This document shows, piece after piece, positions 1 to 5,543 of a DNA stretch of 5,543 nucleotides (position 1 is its first letter; each line of letters opens with the position of its first letter). The DNA is from Betaproteobacteria bacterium. Its GTDB lineage: Bacteria > Pseudomonadota > Gammaproteobacteria > Burkholderiales > Casimicrobiaceae. Both the position numbers and the translations under genes were made by a program. The notes below the pieces were generated by a model. It worked only from the letters and a program-made list of their open reading frames with translations. It did no database searches and was not told the origin of the DNA. The stretch covers positions 1 through 5,543 of the forward strand of contig JAAFHR010000244.1 of assembly GCA_013298455.1 (NCBI GenBank), read 5' to 3'.

Positions 1-71
1 GCCACAGTGACCGATGACACAGACAACGCACACGCGGCAGAAACCACCGAGATCCATTTTGGGAGCTTCAC
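1..71 (-). CDS. traU: 5' end of an exported Tra protein, probably TraU
   Basis: Only the first 23 codons and two further bases are in the window. A GTG at 71-69 opens a frame reading (M)KLPKWISVVSAACALSV, then SSVTV. This is a classic Sec signal peptide start: two lysines followed by a hydrophobic Val/Ala/Leu stretch. It lies 12 nt after the S49 stop and has GAGG six bases upstream, so the start is well supported. No mature domain is visible. The traU name rests on gene order: in SXT, R27-like and F systems traU follows traW, and TraU is an exported periplasmic pilus assembly and DNA transfer protein. Another exported Tra protein, such as TraN, is possible. Confidence that this is a real gene start is higher than confidence in the name. 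Confidence 0.65.
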   Translation of the reverse strand, partial: MKLPKWISVVSAACALSVSSVTV

Positions 72-77
72 ACAGCA

Positions 78-85
78 CCTCGCCT
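78..85 (-). promoter_or_regulatory. Ribosome binding site for the traU-like gene
   Basis: The minus strand reads AGGCGAGG here, with GAGG six bases before the GTG start at 71. Its first two bases belong to the TAG stop of the S49 gene, so termination and re-initiation are physically linked. It decides in favour of the GTG over the out-of-frame ATG at 57-55, which has no such site. Confidence 0.6.
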
Positions 86-1145
86 ACAAACGAATGTCGA
101 GCGTAGGGATCGAGGGAACGACTGCGCCGATCACCCAATCGCGAATTGATTCAAACTCCGGCGATAGCGCGCCCAATACTCCGCCAAACACTGCGCTACT
201 TTTCGGCTCAAACCACCGTGGTTGAGCGCCACGCGCAGCGAGATACTGCTCAAGCGTGCTTGTCTCATCGACCAAACCCAATCGCTTTGCGTCAGTGCCC
301 AACCAGACCCGACCCGAGCGTAATTCAAGGTCAGTCAACGCAAGCGTTTTGCGTTGTTCGCGTACCAATTTCACGAATTCGAGGCCCATCGTTTGGATCA
401 GCTCGCGCAGGTACTCGTCTTGTTGCGGCGTAGGTGCGGTCATTAGATCGCCAGTGGCTTTGAGCTCACCGGATGTGTATGTTCGCATGCGAAGACCGAA
501 GCGATGTGCCGCTTCACTCGCATCCGTCGCCTGCATCACTGCCCCGATCGAGCCAATCACGCTGTAGCGCGGCGCGTAAATTTTGTCACCCGCGAGTGCA
601 ATCATGTAAGCGGCGGATGCCCCAATGTTGCCGAACACGACATCAACGCCCTTGTTGTGACGTTCTTTAAGTGCACGTACTGCTTCAACAATTCGCTCGG
701 CATCACCGGGCCGTCCTCCTGGCGAGTCAACGTAGAGCACAACGGTCGGCGCAGCAGTTTTGAACGCCTTGGCCATGGCGGGTAGCAGCACATCCGCGCG
801 AGCATCGCCCTGGCCAATGGTGCCCGTGATCTTGACAACAGGGATCACAACGCCGTCGCGCTGATCGGTGAACAACTGGTGACCGCGACTCACGATGAAC
901 ACAATCGGCGTGAGCGCAATTACCAAAGCCAACACGCGTTTGAGGACTGCTGCACGCCGCTCGTTGCTGCGGTCGGCGAGCAGGGCATTAAACAACTGAA
1001 CAAACTCCTGCCGCGCCGCGATTTCTGGCGTCGGAGGGGTCACAACTTCTGTGCGGCTTTTACTGCGGAGTAGACGCCGCCACCAAGGCGCTGACGCGCA
1101 TGGTGAATTATCGGGTTGTGATGGTAAGTCTGAGTTGTTTTCCAT
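84..1145 (-). CDS. S49-family (SppA/SohB-like) membrane serine protease in the transfer operon
   Basis: Predicted signal-peptide-peptidase-like protease. S49 enzymes use a Ser/Lys pair to degrade leftover signal peptides or membrane proteins. The 353-residue product has a charged cytoplasmic N-terminus (1-66), one membrane segment (about 70-87) and a single S49 domain: ITGTIG (106-111), VDSPGG (139-144), nucleophile Ser177 in GNIGASAAY (172-180), GSIGAVMQ (198-205) and Lys229 in TSGELKATGD (224-233). The Ser-Lys distance of 52 residues equals that of Bacillus subtilis SppA (Ser147/Lys199), so the enzyme looks active. One domain plus one membrane anchor fits the short SppA/SohB class rather than the tandem-domain E. 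coli SppA. The ATG start at 1145 lies 38 nt inside traW with no obvious Shine-Dalgarno sequence; a GTG at 1043 (residue 35) would remove the overlap and keep the membrane segment. The TAG stop precedes the next gene by 12 nt. Family is certain; the role is inferred from its place between traW and traU. Confidence 0.9.
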   Translation of the reverse strand: MENNSDLPSQPDNSPCASAPWWRRLLRSKSRTEVVTPPTPEIAARQEFVQLFNALLADRSNERRAAVLKRVLALVIALTPIVFIVSRGHQLFTDQRDGVVIPVVKITGTIGQGDARADVLLPAMAKAFKTAAPTVVLYVDSPGGRPGDAERIVEAVRALKERHNKGVDVVFGNIGASAAYMIALAGDKIYAPRYSVIGSIGAVMQATDASEAAHRFGLRMRTYTSGELKATGDLMTAPTPQQDEYLRELIQTMGLEFVKLVREQRKTLALTDLELRSGRVWLGTDAKRLGLVDETSTLEQYLAARGAQPRWFEPKSSAVFGGVLGALSPEFESIRDWVIGAVVPSIPTLDIRL

Positions 1146-2223
1146 GCTGTTTGATGAGGCTTGGGGTCTCGTTCACACCCAAGCGTGCAACAAGATCGGG
1201 GTTAAGGGGCCAGACGTCGGTTTGCCAGGTTTCTGCAACGCTGCGCCCGTCTGCCAGTGTGAGCGACGTAGCGAGAAGGGTGGCATCAGGGTGCGCTTTT
1301 CGCCAGTCCGCAACAGCGGCGAGTTCGGCCTCATTGCGAGGATCAAACACGATGATTGGACGGGTCAGTGCTGTGACGCTGAGTGGATTGAGAGAGGCTC
1401 CCTCTGCGATGAGCACTTCGTTGTTTGCGCCGCGTACCGTCTGCGCTGATTTCACCGTGGGGTCGAACAGCCGGGTGCTAGGCTCTTTGCGATATGGCAG
1501 CGCGACACTTTCGGCAAAGCTCGCGCGATCGGCGCGGTCTCGCGCACCTGCAACGTACTTCTCCCAATCCATCCCGGCAGCGCGTGACTTGATGAGCTCC
1601 AGAATGTTGGGCTCCAGTACCGGATAGCGATCCCCAAGCCATTCTCGTGTTCTTAGGCATGCCGCCCGTTCGGCGCGCTCAATGGAAGCGATACCGCTGG
1701 CGCGATACCAGCCTCCGTCCTTGCAGCGGTGAAGCACCACGGGTACAGCAGTGACGCGATAGGTGGTAAACGCCTGCGGGTCAAAGCCCGTCGCTGCCAT
1801 TGCGCCGGCCTTTTGAGCTGCGACCACAAACGGTCGAAGCGATGCGGCAATGTCGGGTGGCTTCCAGCCCCGCAGCAAGAACACGACATCATCGCGGTCA
1901 CCGGCATCGCGGTACAGCGCTTCGATTAAGTCGGGCGGCATGCTGGCGGACACGAACACAACGGTACGCAGATTCGCGTTGTAGGCCATTGCGCCTCCGC
2001 CTTCGTCCCCTGCGCCTAATGACTTGCGAACAATCCGCTCGCCAGGCGACAAAATTGCCTCCGCCTCGGCGCGCTGCGCCTCAGACGGCTTCGCGGCCAG
2101 CCATGAAGGGGTCGGGGTGGGGATCGTTTGAGCGAGCGATGCACCGAGAGTCGCAACGGCCACGGTAGTAGCCGCCGCACAACGAAGCGCAGCGCCGAGA
2201 CACGTCTGACTCGTTGTCACCAC
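1108..2223 (-). CDS. traW: TrbC-TraW fusion, periplasmic pilus assembly protein
   Basis: Exported protein for F-type pilus assembly that joins two proteins separate in F, TrbC and TraW (each about 210 residues; here 371 in total). Residues 1-31 look like a Sec signal peptide: Arg14, an alanine/valine core and likely cleavage after SLA. Residues about 87-170 match TrbC: VVFVSASMP (88-96), FLLRGW (115-120) and FDPQAFTTYRVTAVPVVL (147-164), a thioredoxin-like arrangement with a Val-Pro turn but no CxxC pair. Residues about 195-371 match TraW: YPVLEPNILELI (200-211), LFDPTV (252-257), EGASLNPLS (274-282), IIVFDPRNEAEL (290-301) and a PSLIKQHGKQL end motif (354-364). Two adjacent GTG codons (2223 and 2220) could start it; the second gives a GTGA overlap with the upstream TGA. 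No good ATG exists before residue 79. The 3' end overlaps the S49 gene by 38 nt. Fused TrbC-TraW proteins are, from memory, typical of the SXT/R27 branch. Both domain calls rest on motifs I recognise. Confidence 0.88.
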   Translation of the reverse strand: MVTTSQTCLGAALRCAAATTVAVATLGASLAQTIPTPTPSWLAAKPSEAQRAEAEAILSPGERIVRKSLGAGDEGGGAMAYNANLRTVVFVSASMPPDLIEALYRDAGDRDDVVFLLRGWKPPDIAASLRPFVVAAQKAGAMAATGFDPQAFTTYRVTAVPVVLHRCKDGGWYRASGIASIERAERAACLRTREWLGDRYPVLEPNILELIKSRAAGMDWEKYVAGARDRADRASFAESVALPYRKEPSTRLFDPTVKSAQTVRGANNEVLIAEGASLNPLSVTALTRPIIVFDPRNEAELAAVADWRKAHPDATLLATSLTLADGRSVAETWQTDVWPLNPDLVARLGVNETPSLIKQHGKQLRLTITTR

Positions 2224-2816
2224 AGGACCGCCACAACTTCACCCGTGATTGCCGAGCTCGCCACTGTGCCGTAGTACCGCGAATCTTGTGACAGCGGGCT
2301 TGCGCCCATCAGAAATACTTCGCCAGGTGCTACCTGGTACGTTCTAGTGAATGTCTGTAGTGACCTGCGCTGCAGAGGGGTTCCGCTTTTGGTGGCTACG
2401 TGCGTGTCGGCGCGATATACCGCTGTGGCTTCCAGTCGCCCGAGCGACGCACCGCCATTAACGCGAATGCTCGTGTCTGTGACCTCAACGCGATCGCCCG
2501 CCGTCGCCACGACGAACTTGGCTACTGGCGTTCCAGATGGGACATAGGGTGCCCATGAGTTGATCGTTGCCGTCACGATTTTGCCGACTTGAAGGTTCGC
2601 CTGCGTAGCCGCAGCGTCGCGCTTCACGAGGTAAGCTCGCCACGGGAAACACTGTGCACCGTAACTCGACTCGAACGACAGACTGTATCGGCCGGTGCCG
2701 AGCGTGATGTAGGCCAGCGGCGCAAGCGCAGCAACCACGGCGAGCTCAATGAGCAGCATCCGCTTTGCTGACATCCGCGGACGAACCGCGCGATTAATCG
2801 TTGTCGGTTCGTTCAT
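2217..2816 (-). CDS. trhF: S26-family (TraF/TrhF-like) conjugative signal peptidase with Cys at the nucleophile position
   Basis: Membrane-bound peptidase of the S26 family. Relatives include RP4 TraF, which matures and cyclises pilin, and TrhF of SXT/R27-type systems. From the ATG at 2816 it has 199 residues: a basic N-terminus, one membrane segment (about 20-38), then the catalytic domain. The S-x-P-x-G-x-Y box of TraF relatives appears as CFPWRAY (56-62), so Cys56 sits where the catalytic serine is expected. The general-base lysine is Lys100 in KFVVATAGD (100-108), and the final S26 box is DSRYYG (178-183) followed by ITGEVVAVLW. Apart from the Ser-to-Cys change the fold motifs look complete. 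The frame stays open upstream to a TTG at 2867, but that start would enlarge the trbI overlap to 74 nt. The ATG at 2816 overlaps by 23 nt and lacks a clear Shine-Dalgarno sequence, so coupling is likely. A third option is the ATG at 2774. The TGA stop overlaps the next gene's start. Family call is strong; substrate is inferred to be pilin or another exported Tra protein. Confidence 0.87.
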   Translation of the reverse strand: MNEPTTINRAVRPRMSAKRMLLIELAVVAALAPLAYITLGTGRYSLSFESSYGAQCFPWRAYLVKRDAAATQANLQVGKIVTATINSWAPYVPSGTPVAKFVVATAGDRVEVTDTSIRVNGGASLGRLEATAVYRADTHVATKSGTPLQRRSLQTFTRTYQVAPGEVFLMGASPLSQDSRYYGTVASSAITGEVVAVLW

Positions 2817-3420
2817 TGCGTTTTTGAACGTCAGCAGCGGACACGGCAATTGCGCCGGGAACCGCAACCGGGGGGGCGCTCGTGACTGGAGCAGCGGTGG
2901 GCAGGGCAGCGCTGTTGGAAGCGCTTACGTTCGTTGCAGCCACAGGGCTCAAATCAATCTTGAGCTGCGTAGCGAGCCAATCGGTTTGATCGGTTGCCTT
3001 CGGAAACGCCATCAATTGCCTTGCGTCGAGCACGATAGCGCCTGTGTTCGCGAGATCACTCAGTCGAGCCCGTAGCTCGCTCGCAAACACCTCGTTGTCG
3101 CTCGCTATTTGTTGCGCGGAGACGGCCTTGTTGTTTGCAACAGCAACAAATCTGGCAGCGACGATGCGCCCCAAGTCAACGACGACAAAATTGGCAGCGA
3201 TGCCGGTGCGTCCAGTAGACAGCGGGCTAACCGCAGCCGCAGAGTGCGCTACATCAGACTCGATGGATGGCCAGAAGCGCCAGAGCGCAAGACCGCTGAT
3301 CGTCGCAAGCGCGAACAAGCCGAGTGCCACGAGGCCGCTGCTACTTGACGGGACGGATGCGGGCGCAGACGTAGGCGCGGGGGCGCTGGGCGGCAGGGTG
3401 GAGGAGGCTTCGTTAGTCAT
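2794..3420 (-). CDS. trbI: F-type conjugation protein TrbI, with Pro/Ala-rich tails
   Basis: Inner-membrane protein of the F-type pilus assembly set; in F, TrbI affects pilus extension and retraction. The 208-residue product has a Pro/Ser/Ala-rich cytoplasmic N-terminus (about 8-28), one membrane segment (about 29-47, ending near WRFW) and a periplasmic domain. That domain carries the TrbI pattern: a VVVDLGRIV strand (79-87), a charged helix (about 100-122), AIVLDARQLMAFP (128-140) and DQTDWLA (144-150). A second Pro/Ala-rich stretch runs from about 160 to 195, before a charged end. F TrbI is about 128 residues, so the extra length is mostly these low-complexity tails. The start ATG shares a base with the traC stop and has AAAGG seven bases upstream, a good Shine-Dalgarno sequence. 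The 3' end overlaps the preferred start of the S26 peptidase gene by 23 nt. Position directly after traC matches F. The similarity is motif-level, so another small bitopic Tra protein is possible but less likely. Confidence 0.82.
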   Translation of the reverse strand: MTNEASSTLPPSAPAPTSAPASVPSSSSGLVALGLFALATISGLALWRFWPSIESDVAHSAAAVSPLSTGRTGIAANFVVVDLGRIVAARFVAVANNKAVSAQQIASDNEVFASELRARLSDLANTGAIVLDARQLMAFPKATDQTDWLATQLKIDLSPVAATNVSASNSAALPTAAPVTSAPPVAVPGAIAVSAADVQKRNERTDND

Positions 3421-5543
3421 CAGGCGGCCTTTTGTAGTCTCGTTTCGTTATTACTGTTCTCGAACGCTCGCGCTCGCTCGGTGAGAATCTTGTGAATATC
3501 GACTCCATTTGCGATCGCTTTGAACAGCACCTCGCGTTCACTCTCTTCTGTTGAAAAGAGCAGTTGCACATATTTGGGGAGTACCAGACGAAACACCCCT
3601 GAACCCAACTTGTCAGAGATCACCATAAACTCGCTGAAGTGCCCTTTCATTGTGAACACAGAGCGCATCTCACCCCAGCCATAGGCTCCCAGCTCAAGCA
3701 ATCGTTTCTCTTCAAGTCGCGCGACAACAGAGGACTTTTGTGCCATCGCGTACGTCAAGCTTGCGGTCGAGCGGACGGTTTCACCAATAGGTGATTCGTA
3801 GAGCGCATCGAGCGACTGACAGACCAAGCCGATCGATGCAGCGTGTTTGCGAAATTTGCGGTACGCCTCGGGGATGAAGTCTTTCATTTGTGAGTTCGCG
3901 ACGAGATCGAGTGCTTCGTCGATCAACACCATCTTTCGGTAGTCATTGCTGTCGTAGATGGCCTGTCCGATCTGAGCGACTAGCATTTGCAAAACAACGG
4001 CACGAAGGTGCGGTTGGCGACTCAATCCTTGCAGCTCCAACACAACGAGTGGCGAGTCCATTTTCAGGTTGTTAGCCCCGTTGACCCATGGCCCGTACTG
4101 CCCCATGCTGCTGAATTCGAACAAGCAGTTGCCGACGAAGCGTGCCTCCTCATCAACCTGTCCGATCAGAAAGCGATAGATGTCGTCGACGGTCATCGCG
4201 TTGCCGATTTTGCTGTAGACCGATTGCATCGCTAGGCTGAGACGAGAGCGATACGCCGCTGCCGAATCGCTTGCAAACAGGCTGCCGTTGGGGTCAGCCA
4301 TCGTCTGCAAAATCGTCAGCAACGTTGGCGCGTCATCTGTGAAGTTGTTGACGTGGGTGAACGGGTTGAGGCACAGCGGCGCTTTGTAATTAGGCGAACT
4401 GGGGTCCTGCTCAGTACTCGGTGGTTGGAAGTCGATGTACTGGCCACCCAGTAGGGCGCAGAGCTTCAGATAGCTATGACCTGCATCAATGATCCAAATT
4501 CGCGTTCCCAGTGCTCGTTGACAGAGGACTTTGTACTGGGTCAGGAAACTCTTACCCGCACCCGACATCGCCGCGATAACGAAATTCGCGTTGTCGTGGT
4601 TGGGCGTGAAATCGTTGAGGGTCACGACGGAGCCCCGACGCGTGACGTACAGTTCGGACGGTACCGTCCGTGTATCGCGCGGCCTTGACGTACCGAGAAA
4701 GTCAGCAAACAAGGGCAGCGTTTGTACGGCGTGTTCCGAGCTCATCGTCAGGTGACGCTCCAGCTTACTGACGGATTGGGCGCTTGCTCCGAACGGCAAA
4801 GACGCGGTGAGTACCGGAAATGAGATCGCGCTCTCGCGCCCCGCCAGGAAGCGATGGGAACCAAGGTGCGCCTCGGCTGCGCCGATCGCTTTGTCGAGCA
4901 TTTTGCGAGACCGATGATGCACGATTAGCGCAGTCGCCACACCCACCACGCGGCGGCGCTCGGTGTCGATCGCACGTAACATGATGTCGAATCCCGTCTT
5001 TTTGTCTGCAATGGTTGGTATGTACTTCACCATCCCAGAAAACACGTTGCCGTTCACCCAGGTTGCGTTTCGTTTCACACGGGCTGCGCCTTCGTTTCTG
5101 TCGTACAGCACGATCGTGCTCACGATGGTGCTCGGGGCCCCAATTTGTCCGCGCATTCCTTGTGGGTCACCGATGATGTGATTCATGATGCCTAAATGCG
5201 TAGGCGAGGGCCAACGCGACACGCTGATCACTGAGGTGTTGAGTCGCTGCTCAACCCCTGCCGATCGCCACCGGCTGTGCAGGCCACTAGCGTAGCCCAA
5301 GCGCATGCGATAGCCAGGCGGCAGCAATTGCTCGGATATGTATTGTTCGGGGTTGTAATCCGGCGTACCGTCACTCCAAGGATTCAGCACAAGCGAGGTT
5401 AGCCGGAGGTAGTCTTGCGCCGTTGCCACAGTCAGCGGTACCCCAGAGTCGATCAGCCCGCCAGAGAACTGCCGCATCAGTGTGACCAATTGCTGCATCG
5501 CGTCGACGTTGTTGTCAATGGATTGATCAGCGGGAATCTTCAC
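3420..5543 (-). CDS. traC: TraC/VirB4-type conjugative ATPase, 5' end missing
   Basis: Inner-membrane-associated ATPase of an F-type type IV secretion system, which energises pilus assembly and retraction (known for the TraC/VirB4 family). The 707 visible residues hold Walker A SGAGKS (327-332, bases 4565-4548), a family-typical NPF (393-395), GQYGPWVNG (481-489), Walker B VLIDEA (539-544, bases 3929-3912) and a downstream CQSLDALYE block (575-583) typical of VirB4 motor domains. F TraC is about 875 residues, so roughly 170 N-terminal residues are missing. The first visible codon is a GTG exactly at the window edge, and the reading frame is open there, so I treat it as internal rather than the true start. 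The gene ends in TGA, whose A is the first base of the next gene's ATG (TGATG), which indicates translational coupling. Both nucleotide-binding motifs are intact, so I see no sign of decay. Family assignment is confident; the missing start is inferred from length. Confidence 0.95.
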   Translation of the reverse strand: MKIPADQSIDNNVDAMQQLVTLMRQFSGGLIDSGVPLTVATAQDYLRLTSLVLNPWSDGTPDYNPEQYISEQLLPPGYRMRLGYASGLHSRWRSAGVEQRLNTSVISVSRWPSPTHLGIMNHIIGDPQGMRGQIGAPSTIVSTIVLYDRNEGAARVKRNATWVNGNVFSGMVKYIPTIADKKTGFDIMLRAIDTERRRVVGVATALIVHHRSRKMLDKAIGAAEAHLGSHRFLAGRESAISFPVLTASLPFGASAQSVSKLERHLTMSSEHAVQTLPLFADFLGTSRPRDTRTVPSELYVTRRGSVVTLNDFTPNHDNANFVIAAMSGAGKSFLTQYKVLCQRALGTRIWIIDAGHSYLKLCALLGGQYIDFQPPSTEQDPSSPNYKAPLCLNPFTHVNNFTDDAPTLLTILQTMADPNGSLFASDSAAAYRSRLSLAMQSVYSKIGNAMTVDDIYRFLIGQVDEEARFVGNCLFEFSSMGQYGPWVNGANNLKMDSPLVVLELQGLSRQPHLRAVVLQMLVAQIGQAIYDSNDYRKMVLIDEALDLVANSQMKDFIPEAYRKFRKHAASIGLVCQSLDALYESPIGETVRSTASLTYAMAQKSSVVARLEEKRLLELGAYGWGEMRSVFTMKGHFSEFMVISDKLGSGVFRLVLPKYVQLLFSTEESEREVLFKAIANGVDIHKILTERARAFENSNNETRLQKAA
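3428..3432 (-). promoter_or_regulatory. Ribosome binding site for trbI
   Basis: On the minus strand AAAGG lies seven bases before the trbI ATG, inside the last codons of traC. It supports the ATG at 3420 as the true start. With the TGATG junction it would let ribosomes finishing traC restart on trbI. Confidence 0.6.

Noticed and set aside
1..57. Out-of-frame ATG at 57-55 as an alternative start for the left-edge gene
   Set aside because: It has no Shine-Dalgarno sequence and gives a cysteine-rich peptide without a basic start, while the GTG at 71 has both a GAGG site and a proper signal peptide.
7..225. Plus-strand 72-codon open frame at the left edge
   Set aside because: It is antisense to the S49 3' end and the traU-like start, and shows no family motif or convincing start signal.
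1051..1627. Plus-strand open frames of 132 and 175 codons opposite traW and the S49 gene
   Set aside because: They lie antisense to two genes with clear family motifs, have Arg/Ser/Cys-rich shadow-like translations and show no recognisable domain.
2817..2867. Upstream TTG start of the S26 peptidase gene, adding 17 residues
   Set aside because: TTG is a rare start and would deepen the overlap with trbI to 74 nt; the added residues are not needed for the membrane segment or catalytic boxes.
3455..3480. Tandem CGCTCG-like repeats near the end of traC
   Set aside because: They encode an Arg/Ala/Glu-rich stretch of the traC C-terminus and are too short and imperfect to be a functional repeat.
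5541..5543. GTG at the right edge as the true start of traC
   Set aside because: The coding frame is cut by the window edge and about 170 residues of the usual TraC N-terminal domain are missing, so this valine is probably internal.
1..5543. CRISPR arrays, tRNA or rRNA genes, insertion sequences, att sites, terminators
   Set aside because: The window was read for these by eye on both strands and none was seen; almost every base is inside the co-directional transfer genes.

Overview
All supported genes lie on the minus strand and read right to left as one compact block: traC (5' end missing) - trbI - trhF-like S26 peptidase - trbC/traW fusion - S49 peptidase - traU (first 23 codons only). This is the middle of an F-type (MPF-F) conjugative type IV secretion cluster. 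The set and order resemble the traC-trhF-traW-traU core of SXT/R391, IncA/C and R27-like elements more than classical F, because an S26 peptidase gene is present and TrbC is joined to TraW in one protein. The window therefore comes from a conjugative plasmid or an integrative and conjugative element. The moderately GC-rich sequence and the gene content suggest a Proteobacterium, probably beta or gamma, but nothing here fixes the host.

Layout: 5543-3420 encodes the VirB4/TraC ATPase with intact Walker A and B motifs. 3420-2794 encodes a single-pass TrbI with proline/alanine-rich tails. 2816-2217 encodes a TraF/TrhF-like S26 peptidase whose expected serine nucleophile reads as cysteine. 2223-1108 encodes an exported TrbC-TraW fusion. 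1145-84 encodes a membrane-anchored S49 (SppA/SohB-like) serine protease with an intact Ser/Lys pair. 71-1 is the GTG start and signal peptide of the next gene, by position traU.

The genes touch or overlap: TGATG at traC/trbI, 23 nt at trbI/trhF, GTGA or 7 nt at trhF/traW, 38 nt at traW/S49, and a 12-nt gap before traU. There is no room for internal promoters or terminators, so one transcript with translational coupling is likely, driven from a promoter to the right of the window. Functionally, TraC would power pilin extraction and assembly at the inner membrane, TrbI would affect pilus dynamics, TrbC/TraW and TraU would act in the periplasm on pilus assembly, and the two peptidases could process pilin or clear signal peptides.

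The points most worth a second look are the Cys-for-Ser S26 peptidase, the S49 protease inserted between traW and traU, and the TrbC-TraW fusion. I see no unknown system beyond this; the window is best read as a variant F-type transfer operon with two proteases.
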